Shown here: positions 1 to 11,459 of the stretch, piece by piece
Layout: each line of letters starts with the position of its first letter
Position numbering within the stretch: the first letter of the stretch is position 1
DNA from: Lunularia cruciata
Taxonomy: Eukaryota > Streptophyta > Marchantiopsida > Lunulariales > Lunulariaceae
Direction: 5' to 3'
Length of the DNA stretch: 64,000 nt
Assembly (NCBI GenBank): GCA_948567375.1
Contig: OX419757.1
Coordinates: 74,717,836-74,781,835 of the forward strand
Made by a program: the position numbers and the translations under genes
Notes under the pieces: generated by a model
Databases searched by the model: none
What the model was told of the DNA's origin: nothing
The model's input: only the letters and a program-made list of their open reading frames with translations

Positions 1-23
1 TAGAAGCAAGAATACTGATACTA

Positions 24-719
24 TCACTTGCAGTTGCAAGGGTTGCATGAACAATTGTCACCGCACTTGCATCCTTCGTTGGCGCCCTCAAAACTGCAAA
101 ACCAATGCTTCAAACACATGGTAAATGGTATAGTAGGAGTAAATAAGAAACACAATCTTAAGATTCACTCGCCAAACTGTCTTAGTGAATCTTAATCAAT
201 ACCAGGCATGAGCGTGCACGTTATTAACATTATTTCAGCAGCAGGCATTGCCTTTTCCATTTCTTTGGAATCAATGTTTATGAGTTGGGAGATCCATACC
301 CTGTCATATCGTGATCGAAGAAGGCCATGGACCCCTTGGAACAGCAGCTGTCAGCAATGAACAATCATAATAATACATGATTTTCTGCACAAACACAAGC
401 ATGCTATTCCCGCCCAAATGTCTACTGAGTAGATCTGGACACGTAGCACTCCGCATATATTCGTGCAAAGGAAATATTCAAACAGATGGAAAAGTGGGAT
501 CGTCTGTCTTCTGGGCTGGTTCTATTGAAAATTGGAAATTGAGGTGGTGATGTCTCACCACCTCAAAGCAGATGCATCGAGTTTCTGGTGACTGTTCTCC
601 TAACGCGCATGAAATGCATGCATCGTGACCAGATTCCATGGACAGACCACATACCTGTTACCGCTGCTGCACTTGCAGGAAGCGCCACATGAACAACCAG
701 AGTTTCCGCAGCCTGACAT
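24..719 (-). CDS. Metallothionein-like protein, copy A (three exons)
   Basis: Coding exons on the minus strand are 655-719, 300-347 and 24-93 (65, 48 and 70 nt). They give 60 residues ending in TGA at 24-26. Both introns (348-654 and 94-299) are phase 2 with GT-AG ends; donors read GTATGT and GTATGG. The protein has 13 cysteines: C4, C9, C11, C15, C17, the pair C23-C24, then a 21-residue Cys-free linker and a C-terminal cluster CKCGDNCSCNPCNCK. That C-terminal spacing is typical of plant type 1/2 metallothioneins, cytosolic proteins that chelate Cu, Zn and Cd and buffer metals. Copies B and C have identical exon lengths and phases, which supports the model strongly. Each exon is too short to appear as an open reading frame of useful size. 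The gene diverges from a dead partner at 1905. Its polyadenylation site lies outside the window. Confidence 0.9.
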
Positions 720-859
720 CTTGGAATGTTTGATAGGAGCTTGATGACACTAGGAACAAAGTTACAGATTTGAATGGAATAGATTTCGATTGAACAAGCC
801 GGAGAACTAGAAGGTTTGAGCTTGGTGAGTGCTGCTGAAGATTGTGCAATTCCTCCGAC

Positions 860-867
860 TTTATATA
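860..867 (-). promoter_or_regulatory. TATA box of metallothionein copy A
   Basis: Minus-strand TATATAAA lies about 140 bp upstream of the copy A start codon, a normal distance for a short 5' leader. The same position in copy B carries TACATAAA. Confidence 0.6.
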
Positions 868-1494
868 CTCGTCTGACTCAGATGTCTATGTCCACCCTCC
901 GCCAGTAGTGGCCAACGTGGAGATCGAACTCACAGCAAAATCCATATATGATAATTCAGAAAGGGTGAGGACTTATCTTTAGCTCAACTGTTCATAAGGA
1001 GACATGTAACTCGTGTCCCTTGACCGGACCAGTCCGTGTAATATATTTTAACTTCTTCCGACCTATTTCTTTGTTTCGGGTGTGCAGAGAGCTAATGGGA
1101 GTTCCCACTTCCGTATTTGGCAAGCAGCCATGGTAAATAGCTCATGTACGTTAGCGCATCTTTCCTATTGATGTAAGAAATTCAACATAGATTGAGGGGT
1201 TTCGCAGAGGCGTATGACATTGCACTTGTATCCAGTCCATGAATACGTACTTGTTTCCATGTATATCAGAGATCTATTTCGTTGTGCCCGTCGCCGAAAT
1301 GTCATGAACGTATGGGCACAAGTGCTAGCTACAATAGATCACTCCGCCTCGAATAATCATAAACATGTGTGAATACAAGTAGAGACCCAAGGAAAGGACT
1401 GGTAATGCCGGTCGTTCGTGGCTTCGGACACAGCGAAAGTGACCTCTAGCCATTCTGAGAAGGCAAGCGCGGTTTAGTGTGAATTACAGTTGCT

Positions 1495-1656
1495 GTGAAT
1501 AATTGGTGGAGAAGATCCATAGATTGGGTAAGGGTATAGGTATAGTGTTTTGACCACCAGCTCACGTTATTTACTGTGAATAATTGATGGAGAAGACCCA
1601 CAAATTGGGTGACGGTATAGGTATAGTATCTTCGACCACCGATTCTCGTTCATTAA
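1495..1656. repeat. 81-bp tandem duplication in promoter, pair 1
   Basis: Two imperfect 81-bp units start at 1495 and 1576 (each begins GTGAATAATTG). They share a GGGTAAGGGTATAGGTATAG-like core. The first unit has TTGACCACC and the second CGACCACC, so the W-box-like TTGACC core is lost in the second unit. The same duplication exists at 11460-11623. Confidence 0.75.
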
Positions 1657-1723
1657 GGCAAGGGAAGTGCTGAGATCGCTTTTACGCCAATCACAGGGGA
1701 GTTTCATCTTGATGTTTGGTGAG

Positions 1724-1731
1724 TATATATT
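1724..1731 (+). promoter_or_regulatory. TATA box of dead metallothionein copy D
   Basis: TATATATT is at the position equivalent to the TATA box of copy C (11690-11697), in the same local context (GAGTATATATTCAG). Confidence 0.5.
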
Positions 1732-1904
1732 CAGCTTGGAAATTGCAGTCTTCAGCAACACAGCACACCTTCTGGTTGTCTGCCAACTCCATCTATATGC
1801 GCAAAGTAAATCCTCTGGCTTGTCTGCGTACTCTACAAAGATTCAAGTCCATTATCTTAGCTTCAGTCTGTAGTTTCAACGTTGAGTCACTATCCACTTC
1901 AAGA

Positions 1905-1971
1905 ATATCTGGCTGCGGAAACTCTGGATGCTCATGCGGTATTTCCTGCTAATGCAACTGTGTGGAAATGG
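1905..1971 (+). pseudogene. Metallothionein exon 1 remnant, copy D
   Basis: This is homologous to exon 1 of copy C. The start codon is ATA instead of ATG at 1905-1907, and the codon for Lys16 is a stop (TAA, 1950-1952). Cysteines equivalent to C4, C9, C11, C15 and C17 are still readable, and a possible GTGAGT donor follows at 1972. Exons 2 and 3 were not found. The copia LTR cluster beginning near 2237 occupies the place where they should be, so the gene was probably truncated by retroelement insertion. The 1972-2236 stretch shows nothing recognisable. Confidence 0.8.
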
Positions 1972-2236
1972 GTGAGTCCCATGCTCTGGCACCATATTAT
2001 GCTTAAAGTTTTATTTGATAAGCACAATCTCACACTTCATACTGATCATTGACGGATTGGAAACAGAGGTTACGAGACAATCACCATGAAATAGGAATGC
2101 AATATCTGTCCATCAGAATTCTGTTGCATTTTTCTTTCTTTCTCCTGAGGTTGCATCAGATTACACGGCCACGTTCATCCTAGACAAAGGAATCATCAAG
2201 AGGCTAAACTCAGACTTGACCGGTTCATTAGCAGCC

Positions 2237-3188
2237 GATAGAACAGAGAAAATACATGCAAGTGTGCGTAGGCTAGCTGGCAATTCTCCAAATGAATATC
2301 TCATAATGATTGTAGAAGTGATAGAACAGAGAAAATACATGCAAGTGTGCGTAGACTAGTAGGCAATTCTCCAGAAATGAATATCTCATAAGGATTGTAG
2401 AAGTGATAGAACAGAGAAAATACATGCAATTGTGCGTAAGCTAGCAGACAATTCTCAAGAGATGAATATCTCATAATGATTGTGAGTGCGATATCTCGAT
2501 ATACATAACTGAATAGATTTGACCTTTCAAGTAGTTATGTCCTTTCAATGTGTTACTTGATTTATTCAGTAAGTCATCACATAAAGTTTCACTTGCTATC
2601 GACAATAAATAGTCATTATTTATCCTTTGTATACTATTGTCTCCAACACTCCCACTTAATGATAATTAATTATTGACCTTTATAGATTTGACCTTTCAAG
2701 TAGTTATGTCCTTTCAATGTGTTACTTGATTTATTCAGTAAGTCATCACATAAAGTTTCACTTGCTATCGACAATAAATAGTCATTATTTATCCTTTGTA
2801 TACTATTGTCTCCAACACTCCCACTTAATGAATATCTCATAATGATTGTAGAAGTGATAGAACAGAGAAAATACATGCAAGTGTGCGTAGACTAGTAGGC
2901 AATTCTCCAGAAATGAATATCTCACAAGGATTGTAGAAGTGATAGAACAGAGAAAATACATGCAATTGTGCGTAAGCTAGCAGACAATTCTCAAGAGATG
3001 AATATCTCATAATGATTGTGAGTGCGATATCTCGATATACATAACTGAATAGATTTGACCTTTCAAGTAGTTATGTCCTTTCAATGTGTTACTTGATTTA
3101 TTCAGTAAGTCATCACATAAAGTTTCATTTGCTATCGACAATAAATAGTCATTATTTATCCTTTGTATACTATTGTCTCCAACACTCC
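2237..3188 (-). repeat. Cluster of rearranged copia LTR fragments
   Basis: Minus-strand LTR pieces of the family that begins TGTTGGAGACA and ends CTCTGTTCTA. The LTR 3' end (GATAGAACAGAGAAAATACA on the plus strand) recurs at 2237, 2320, 2405, 2856 and 2941, giving 83-85 bp tandem steps. Longer copies of the body run about 2405-2660, 2680-2850 and 2941-3188. The arrangement indicates repeated unequal recombination or slippage within one LTR. No coding sequence is present. Confidence 0.75.
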
Positions 3189-3208
3189 CACTTAATGATA
3201 ATTAATTA

Positions 3209-3443
3209 TTGTCACTAACAAATGAAATGTTATGTTATGACTTACTGAATAAATCAAGTAACACACTGAAAGGACACAAGGACCTGAAAAGTCAGATCTA
3301 TTCAGTTATGTATCTCGAGGGTATCTCGAGATACATCATGACCTGAAAGGTCAGATCCTTCACTATCATTATGAAATATTCATCTCTCGAGAATCGCCTG
3401 CTAGCCTACGCACACTTATGTATATTTTCTCTGTTCTAACATT
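3209..3443 (+). mobile_element. 5' LTR (5'-truncated) of copia element
   Basis: This is the inverted homologue of the LTR pieces at 2941-3188. It ends CTCTGTTCTAACA and is followed at once by a primer-binding site, so it is the 5' LTR of the plus-strand copia element downstream. The first 45 or so bases, present in the related piece at 6929-7073, are missing. Confidence 0.7.
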
Positions 3444-3455
3444 GTATCAGTCTCT
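3444..3455 (+). other. Primer-binding site (initiator tRNA-Met type)
   Basis: TTGTATCAGTCT directly after the LTR end resembles TTGGTATCAGAGC, complementary to the 3' end of initiator tRNA-Met, the usual primer of plant copia elements. Confidence 0.55.
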
Positions 3456-4066
3456 TTTTCAATCTGACAACCTAAAATCCTAAAATCCTCAATTCTCAGG
3501 AGGCTGCCGTCGGCCAACTGCAGTCTGAGGCCCCTGTTAACATGACAGCGGCCATCCTCAGAAAACAGAATTCAAAGCACAATCACACACTTCTGTGCTA
3601 GCATTACCATTGAAAGCTTTCACATTAACATTTTACAAGCACGAATTCACATTCTTGCAGAACTACCACATGATGGCAGTTTCACCCAAGTTCACATTCT
3701 TGCAGAACTACCACACGATGGCAGTTTCACCCAAGTTTTCCACGAGAAAGCCATTCGCCATTGCATTGCCGACCGTATTTGGAGTGTGAAGTGACCTGGG
3801 TCTTTCCCTGCATACACACTACATCTGCAGCCAGCCGCCCAACGGCCTTCTCCAGTGTTTTTCATCCATGCAGCGCTACCAACAATCACGTGAACTGAAG
3901 TTAAAGCAGACAAGACATTGCCACTCCAAGAAGTGGCCTGCCTCAATTGTTTCACGTAACAGCAACCTGCACCCACGCAGTGGACTTCAAAGTTGTCCCG
4001 GAGACAACTGCAGGTTCCTGCAACCAAGACATTTAATCACAAAAGCTTCCTTTCAAAGAACTTCCG

Positions 4067-4990
4067 ATGTCTAATGCATTAGACACAAAATCCTGGCCCA
4101 TATTTGACGGCACACATTATGCAATATGGAAATATAAAATGTCACAAAATTTTGATAGTGAATCACGTTTACCCATTGTCGATGGGGCAGAGGCTTACCC
4201 AATACCAATTCCTAAACATTACGCAATATGGAAATATAAAATGTCGCAAAATTTTGATAGTGAATCACGCTTACCCATTGTCGATGGGGCAGAGGCTTGC
4301 CCAATACCAATTCCTAACGCCACTGCAGGCCAACCGCCCCCAAATCAAGCAGCAAGCACCACGTGGGTTACACAAGATAAGAAGGCCTTCATGGCCATTA
4401 CTGATTGTTCATAGACAACCTCATCATGTCCTGCACAACCGCGCATGTAGCCTTGCAAATGCTTGAACGCGATTATGCACAGTCCAACTTAATCACTAAG
4501 TCCCACCTTAAATGCAAATTTTGGCACATGTGGATGCAAGCAGGGCAATCAGGCACCCAATATCTCACTACGTTCAAGACCCTAATAGCTCAATTGCAGG
4601 CAATGAACTTAACCGTGGAATGTGAGGATGAAATAGCCAATCTAATCAAATCTATGCCACCCTCGTATGACACATTAATTCAAGGACTGCAGGCACAACT
4701 TAGCCGACTCATAGTACAGGAGATAATGAGCACCTTCCTCCAAGAAGAGGAAACTCAAACTCAAAGGTTGTCGGACGGCAACCATTTGCTATACGCCGGC
4801 CAAAAGCCCTCAAAGTCAGATAAGAAGAATCAAGGCAAATCCAAGCCAAAACCTAAAACCGCGTGTCCTCACTGCAAGAAGATGGGGCACTAGGGTGCCG
4901 ATTGCTTTGAGCACCCAGTCAATGGGGAAGCCAACCGCAATAAGAAGAAAAAGAAAGGCTTCAACACTCAAAAGCAAAATTCTTCTAAAC
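4067..4990 (+). pseudogene. Copia gag remnant
   Basis: The start MSNALDTKSWPIFDGTHYA and the W-x-Y-K-M block are typical of the copia gag N-terminus (UBN2/DUF4219-like). The frame shifts near 4405 and continues through MLERDYAQSN and a middle gag region. It then reaches a zinc knuckle CPHCKKMGH-stop-GADC at about 4864-4905, where the Trp codon after His is TAG. A basic stretch follows. Gag forms the particle and packages RNA. The N-terminal part is duplicated in tandem (see 4115-4318). Confidence 0.8.
4115..4318 (+). repeat. 102-bp in-frame tandem duplication in copia gag
   Basis: Two near-identical 102-bp units (start 4115 and 4217) encode the block from HYAIWKYKMSQNF to YPIPIP or CPIPIP twice. 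The length is 34 codons, so the frame is kept. Confidence 0.85.
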
Positions 4991-5046
4991 TGAAAGGCAA
5001 AGAGAAGGTTCTCGTAACATGCCTGGTCTCACAAAATCAAAGGCAA

Positions 5047-5460
5047 TTGAATCAAGGTGATACCTCCTGGTATGTGGACATGGGTGTCACTCATCACATT
5101 GCCTTCGACCGGCAAGCCTTCACCATGATGGAATCCCTCCCAGCACAGCAGGACAATACAATCTTACTTGGAGACAGCAGCACCGTCGCCATAGCTGGGC
5201 GCGGCAATGTGCACGTCCAAATTCCAAGCACTTGAGACATCATAAATGTATATTGGGTCCCGCAGCTCACGAAAGATCTTTTCTCAGCCAAAGAACTCAA
5301 TAGGAAAGGTGGCTCGCTCACTCTCCAAAACCGTAAATGCATTCTCACAGTTGGAGAGGGAGACATCATTGCCAAGTGTTCACTCCAAGATAATCTCTAC
5401 CTGCTTGGACACACACTTCCCCTCTCAGCAAGCCCATCCCAGCATGCACTCAACTTGAAT
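5047..5460 (+). pseudogene. Copia aspartic protease and pre-integrase remnant
   Basis: SWYVDMGVTHHIAFDR matches the copia protease active-site block, in which DSG is expected; here it reads DMG, so the catalytic motif is altered. NTILLGDSSTVAIAGRGNV and YWVPQLTKDLFSAKELNRKG follow in the usual copia order. A TGA stop interrupts at 5233-5235. The frame runs on to about 5688 without recognisable integrase. Confidence 0.75.
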
Positions 5461-5690
5461 ATACCATACACAGCCACTCCAGTCTACGGCACGGAGTTCC
5501 CACTCCACAAATTTGGAGAGGAATCCCACCTCACGGAATCACTGCATCGATGTGCCCTCATTACGCTCCAGCCCCTCATGAAGCAATCACTCTACCTACC
5601 GGTCCGTCGAACTAACACTCAGAAGGCCACTTCACATGGCTCAATGATGTACGTCAGTTTTGACGTCCGTCAGCCTCTAAAACATTGACG

Positions 5691-6928
5691 GAAAGAGTAT
5701 AATCATGTGTCCATGGGAGTGCATAGGTCCGGCAGTTAATTTGGACGTACGTCAACCTCATATGTATACTTGTGATGACGGGTCACTTTGGATGATTGAC
5801 TGGCGTTAATAGATAACCAGTTCTCGAATTAGGTTATGTAAAGTTAAGAGTTCGGGGTTTACAAATCACTAAGAAAATTTTCACATTCGTTTTACACAAA
5901 AGAGTGATCATCAAATTTAGCTTTTCGTTTTCCTATATATACAACAAAAGAGTGATCATCAAATTTAGTTTTTCGTTTTCCTATATATTGATGAATTTTT
6001 ATGATTTCATACTTTCATGATTAATGGAATTTCAAACAGAAAATCTTATGGAATTAATCACATTAGTAACGGGAAAAAAATTTATGAATAAAAAGAAAAT
6101 ATTACACCCAAGTATTGGAATTGGTTTTCATTGACAAACCATTTCTTTTCCTATCTCAAAAAAGAATATTAATAAAATGCTTTCATTCTTAAGTCACTCA
6201 TGACCAACATTGAATAACGGTCCAAAAATGAAAAAAGGTAAAACATATTACATCTGCATCCAGTCTCGAAAGTCAAAAATTAAAATCGAAAATATATTTA
6301 CTTGGAAAGATTAAAGACTCGATGTAGCAAAGACGCGAAGTAGACAGGTTCATTCTGGGGCAAACCTGTCAGAGGAAGGGCATTCCGATAATTTTATTGC
6401 ACGTTGTATCAACCCGACCCATTAATCTAGAAAATTCCCGGTTCGCAAAGGTTCAAACGGAACTAGAGTTGCCTCACGGATCAACTCCGGCTGAGGCTTT
6501 GAACGTCAGACAGACCTGACGTGCACATGAGCTCCGTCAAAATTCTAATTGCCGGACTTTGTCTTTTAGTGGGCCGCCGGAGCCCAAAAGAGCCATGTGA
6601 ATCGCCTAAGAGCAAGGCTGTCAAGCCATAGGAGACGGCTCAGGAACTCGACGCCCCTTCCTCGCCATTTCTTCCGAAGACGTCAGCCGCTACCTTGCTA
6701 CCCAGCCTCACCTCAATGACTTCACGGCTGGGTAAACCCTAACTGGCCATTCAAACGGTAACATCCCGCCTGGCCACATTAGTCAACCACAATTAACCTT
6801 ATACAGCTATAAGGGTCAGAACGCCTTAATAATCCGAGAACCACCCGCTTTTAGTGATTACACTTACCCTACCAGCCAGTCACTGCATTTTATCACCTCC
6901 AAAAATTTTCCTTTCACTATTACTTTCG
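5691..6928. other. Unassigned spacer with a 48-bp direct duplication
   Basis: No gene was recognised. A 46-bp segment is repeated at 5896-5941 and 5944-5989 (ACAAAAGAGTGATCATCAAA...). The part from 6340 to 6900 is richer in G and C and could be an old LTR or an untranslated region, but nothing diagnostic is seen. Confidence 0.4.
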
Positions 6929-7073
6929 AAGTACATAACTAAATAGATCTGATGTTTCAGGTCCTTATGTATTTTCAGTGTGTTACCTGACTTATTCAAT
7001 AAATCATAACATAACGTTTCACTTGTTATCTCCCTAAGTAGTCATTATTTATCCTTTGTATACTGTCTCCAAC
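6929..7073 (-). mobile_element. Copia LTR fragment, inverted
   Basis: The minus-strand reading begins TGTTGGAGACAGTATACAAA at 7073 and matches the copia LTR family at 2237-3443. It carries the LTR 5' end that is missing there. About 145 bp remain. Confidence 0.75.
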
Positions 7074-8399
7074 AAGAAGAATATCTCACGCGCATTAAGA
7101 GGAAAAGGAGTCATATCTTCCCAGACATGGCTCTTTTCCATGGGATAGAAATCATAGTTTAAACTTGGTCAAGAAATATCCGCATTTGATTGTTCTTTGT
7201 GGTGAAAGTCATCTAACATAGGGATTTTCTTATGATTCAGAGGAATGATGGAGTTTGTGGATCTTGATTTCACTTTTGGTAATCATACATCAAAATTTTA
7301 CAAGGTCTATTATGGGCAACCTATGGGCAAAAGATAATTGAAATCTCAAATTTACATTTCTTCTGAATCCATTTTGTTACACGGTCTTTAGAATACCCCG
7401 TATTTATATATAGGTCTTAACTGTCAGAATGAAGTATTTCATTTAGATGCTAGTGTGTAGTCAAGATGGATTGAACCGTAATGATGGGAGAGTAGCGATG
7501 AAGAGAGCGAGGCAAGACAACACAAGCAACAAGTCAGAGTGCTCCATTAGTTTAAGATCTGCATTCTAGCTTACACGTAATCCAGTCTTCATTTCATATA
7601 TAATTAGATATATAATAAGAGAAAGTCAGTAGAAGTGCTTTAATTATCTTGTAGTGCTCTTTTTATTTTATAATTGAGGTGTAGATTTGTATCAATTTCA
7701 TGACTTTTTAATAAATTTTGTGCTTACATTTCTTTCCGTGTCAAGAGTGACAAAAGGTTATTTTTAAAATAAAATTTAAGATAGATTGAGAGACTAAAAT
7801 AGATATTTAGATCTCAAAAACTAGATTAGATATTTTGGGTCCAAGAGTAAATTGGGACACAACAGGAACAAAGAATGATATGAGAGGATTTCTTGATATG
7901 GTAATTCCTTGTGATTATTATCTTCTAGATAATATTCACCAAGAATAGATATAAAAAATAAAAATAAACAGCCATAGCAAACAGCGAAAGATAGATAGAC
8001 AGGGCATGAAAAATGCTATAGAAATGTATAGCTGTGGAACTATAAAAGAGACATACTTATAGAGACTAATCAATTGAAAAATCACAAACCAGATTTGGAG
8101 TAGATTGCTTACATCACATAGCAATATGCTTCATAGAACAAGCATGTTCCCCAAAAAATATTGTTCAATTATAAACGAAACCCAGTGAAGACATAATAGT
8201 TGATTTTAGCCAAGTAAAAGGTCTTGCTAGTCAGTTAAGTAGCCAAGAAAAAAGTCTTGGTAATCAATTAGGTAATCTTGGTGTAAGAATAGACCATTCC
8301 TCAATCATCATGAACACTATTTGTAGTTTTCCATGAACTTATAGCCATATACTAGGAGCATAGGAACATGTACCTAAGAAGTAGCAAACCATCCAGAGC
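7074..8399. other. Unassigned AT-rich sequence
   Basis: No coding sequence, RNA gene or clear repeat was recognised. Open frames are short and of unremarkable composition. Confidence 0.4.
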
Positions 8400-9080
8400 C
8401 TTTTTGTAAGATTTCTTAAGGGAGAGAGCCTTTATAGCTATTGCTAGAAGAAACAATGGAACATCAAGTAGCTACAATAGTGTGACTCAAAAGGAGACCA
8501 GTATTTCTCAACCAAAGAAGACAACAAGCTATTTTGAGTGTGGAAAGAAGGGGCTCTAAGTAAGAGAATAAAAAGGTGACTAAAACCTTCAAAGAAGAAA
8601 GCACCACAATGCAGCAAACCCTAGAACTCAAGCAAGTGCTCTAACAACACCAATTTTAGCATTTGCTTCTAGTTCTAGCATTGTTAGCAAGATGTTTGCT
8701 ATGGTTATGGAGGAGCTTCAAAGCACATGCTTGATAGACGTGGGTGGTTCCAAGATTTCAAGAATATGAAAGAAGTACCAATGTATGTTGTTGACAATCC
8801 TGAGGTCTAGGTTGTTGGAGAGAGAGACATTTTATTTCTTGTGAGATAGATGCAATAAGACAAGGAGTCATCAATTGAGTTCTCTAATCTCCAAAGCTGA
8901 GGCAAAACTTGTTCAACCTTGGTCAAGCAATACAAAAAGGCATCCTGTAGATCATTTAGAGGGAAAAAAAATCAGATTGAAATGCATCTAGGATGCCAAT
9001 ATGAGAGACAATACAAAAGAAAATTACCATCCTACAATTCCTAGAAAGGAGACTTTGTATTTGTATAACAACAAAAACTA
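8400..9080 (+). pseudogene. Heavily decayed copia gag-protease remnant
   Basis: At 8530-8571 a zinc-knuckle ghost can be read with exact CX2CX4HX4C spacing: Y-F-E-C-G-K-K-G-L-stop-V-R-E-stop, with the first Cys, the His and the last Cys all mutated. About 150 bp later, CLIDVGGSKISRI resembles the copia protease block LIDSGAS. The flanking reading frame is broken throughout. 9081-9743 shows only low-grade remains. Confidence 0.45.
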
Positions 9081-9743
9081 AGGTTGTGAAACCATACAAC
9101 ATAGACAATGTGAATGAATACAAAGCTGATAAATTTCATTACAAGGTTTGTTTATTACAATGTTTAGTCACCACGAAGTTCCATGGATACAAAGTTCCGG
9201 TCAATACAATTTCTGTGGTTAGTCAAAGAGCCTCCAAAGAGCCTCCATGTGTCCTGCATGAAAGCGCAACCAATGAATGGATATTTAACCCTACCACATC
9301 AATGACATGCATATAGGACTCAACCGTGACCTTTCACCAACTGCCGATGACAATGGCTGAAGGGCAGACAGGTTCGATCGGGACTATAAAAAAGACAACT
9401 CCATGAGCCAGAAATTTTTATCTTTTGCAACCAAAGATTTTGTTGTGTTGTGCATGAATCTATCCTCGTTACCAACACAAACCATACAGTTGAGGCCAGA
9501 ATACACTAATTCATAGAAGAATATGGAAAGTTGGCATCCATACCAATGATCTCAAAATTGTGCAAACTTTCCTTGTTACCTTATCTGTTATCCAGTAATC
9601 CATGTTTTCCGAAGCTTTGCCGATGTATTGTATTTACGGGTAGGACTTGTTATCCGATTTTGGTCTTACAGAACGGAAGTTAACACACACCATGTCTCCA
9701 AATCCAGTGATGTGAGATGTTATTAGTCAATGAACACTGATGT

Positions 9744-9749
9744 TTTATT
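9744..9749 (-). terminator. Polyadenylation signal of metallothionein copy B
   Basis: Minus-strand AATAAA lies about 250 nt beyond the copy B stop codon, inside a CTGAAATAAA context shared with the signal of copy C (12754-12759). Confidence 0.5.
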
Positions 9750-10000
9750 TCAGTCGGTCAACACCGAAACATCTTGATTTCATGTACAAGTCTGCGAGAC
9801 AGTTATCTCCAGATTCTCAACTAGATGACTGAACGCAACCTGATGTTTATGTTCACCATGTAAAACTAATCGAGAAAGACGGCTAGCAGCAAAGCCAACG
9901 GTACTTATTATCCAGGCCACATGACATAGTCAAGGTGATGAGAATGGCGATATGGCCCAATAAGCTGGAGACGTATGCATAAGCAAGACCACTGACGCTA

Positions 10001-10686
10001 TCACTTGCAGTTGCAAGGGTTGCATGAACAATTTTCACCGCACTTGCATCCTTCGTTGGCTCCCTCAAAACTGCAAAACCAATACTTCAAACACATGTTA
10101 AATGATAGGGTATAATAAGAGTTAGTAAAATAAACACATTCTGCGAAGATTCACTTCTGAACTCTATTAGTAATATTAATCAATACCATGCATAATTGTG
10201 CACGTTATTAACATTTATAGCCGCAGGCATTGCCTTTGTCATATGTTTCAATGTTCATAAGTTGAGTTGAGAGAACCGTACCCTGTCATCTCGTGATCGA
10301 AGATGTCCATGGACCTCTTGGAACAGCAGCTGCCAGCAATGAACAATCACAATAATATATTATTTTTTCATAAAGACAAGCATTTGTCTTTATGATATTC
10401 CCGCCTCTTATGTTTACAGACGAGATCTGGAGACGTAAGAGACATAGCACTCTGCAAAGTATTGAAATAGATAGAAAAATGTGATTTCTGTCTTCCGGGT
10501 CGGTTGTGTTTGAATATAGACATGTGATTGTCTTACCACCTAGGCCAAGATGCATCCAGCTTCTGCTGGATGTTCCGCGCATGAATGCATTGCGACCAGA
10601 TTCCATGGACAGATGACATACCTGTTACCGCTGCTGCACTTGCAGGAAGCGCCACATGAACAACTAGAGTTTCCGCAGCCCGACAT
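10001..10686 (-). CDS. Metallothionein-like protein, copy B (three exons)
   Basis: Minus-strand exons are 10622-10686, 10282-10329 and 10001-10070, again 65, 48 and 70 nt with phase-2 introns. Donors are GTATGT and GTACGG; acceptors end CAG. The 60-residue product keeps all 13 cysteines, including CKCGENCSCNPCNCK at the C-terminus. It differs from copy A mainly in the linker (IFDHEMTG instead of FFDHDMTG) and by Gly8 to Ser. Cytosolic metal chelation is inferred from the family. The gene lies in the same orientation as copy A and head to head with copy C, with a 1135-bp spacer between start codons. Confidence 0.9.
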
Positions 10687-10827
10687 CTTCAAATGTTTGA
10701 TGGAAACTTGATGACACTAAGGAACGAAATGACAGATCTGAATGGAATAGATTTTGATTGAACAAGCCGGAGGACTAGAAGGTTTCAGCTTGGTGAGTGC
10801 TGATGAAAATTGTGCACTTTCGCTGTC

Positions 10828-10835
10828 TTTATGTA
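10828..10835 (-). promoter_or_regulatory. TATA-like box of metallothionein copy B
   Basis: Minus-strand TACATAAA about 140 bp upstream of the start, aligned with TATATAAA of copy A. One substitution may weaken it. Confidence 0.45.
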
Positions 10836-11459
10836 CTCGTTTGACGTAGATGTCTCTGTCCACCCTCCGCCTCTAACGGCCGACGTGGAGATCGAACTCA
10901 TAGCGAAATCCATATTTTATGATTCAGAAAGGGTGAGAACTTAACTTAGCTCACCGGTTCATAAGGAGATATGTAAGTCGTGTCCCCTGATCGGACCAGT
11001 CCGTGTAATACATTTTAACTTCTTGCGACCTATTTCCTTGTTCCGAGTGTGCAGGGAGCTAGTGGGAGTTCTTACTGCCGTATATTGCAAGCAGCCGCGG
11101 TAAATAGCTCATGTATGTTAATGCATCCTTCCTATTGATGTAGGAAATTCAACATAGATCGACGACTTTCGCAGTGGCGTATGACATTGCACTTGTTTCC
11201 AGTCCATGAACAAGTACTTGTCTCCATGTATATCAGATATCTATTTCGTTAATGACTATCGTTACAGAGTCATGAACGTATCGCCGCAAGCGCTAACTCC
11301 ACTGGATCACTCTGCGTCGAATAACCATAAACATGTGTGGATACAAGTAGTTGGACCCAAGGAAAGGAGCGGTAATCTAGGTCGTTCTTTGCCTTGATAA
11401 CTACGAAGGTGCCCTCTAGCCATCTCGAGAAGGCAAGCCAGGCTTTAGTTGGCGTTACT

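Larger units (their letters stand above)
720..1904. promoter_or_regulatory. Shared intergenic promoter region, metallothionein pair 1
   Basis: This 1185-bp spacer separates the divergent starts of copy A and pseudocopy D. It matches the spacer of pair 2 (10687-11821) along most of its length, including the blocks near 990-1060 and 1250-1400. It contains a TATA box facing each way and an 81-bp tandem duplication. No other gene is seen in it. The conservation between pairs reflects common origin by duplication and may include control elements. Confidence 0.6.
3209..5690 (+). mobile_element. Truncated Ty1/copia retrotransposon (LTR, gag, protease only)
   Basis: Order: 5' LTR, primer site, a leader of about 610 bp (3456-4066) without a gene, gag, then the protease and the start of the pre-integrase segment. 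Integrase, reverse transcriptase, RNase H and a 3' LTR were not found. The reading frame fades by about 5690. The leader includes a short direct duplication near 3640-3740 (TTCACATTCTTGCAGAACTA twice). Stops and a frameshift make this copy inactive. Confidence 0.75.

Noticed and set aside
2237..2960. CRISPR-like array because of regular 84-bp repeats
   Set aside because: The repeats are parts of a plant LTR, without unique spacers, in a eukaryotic context.
3692..4027. 111-codon minus-strand ORF with several Cys
   Set aside because: It lies opposite the copia leader and gag, has no homologous motif, and the element runs on the plus strand.
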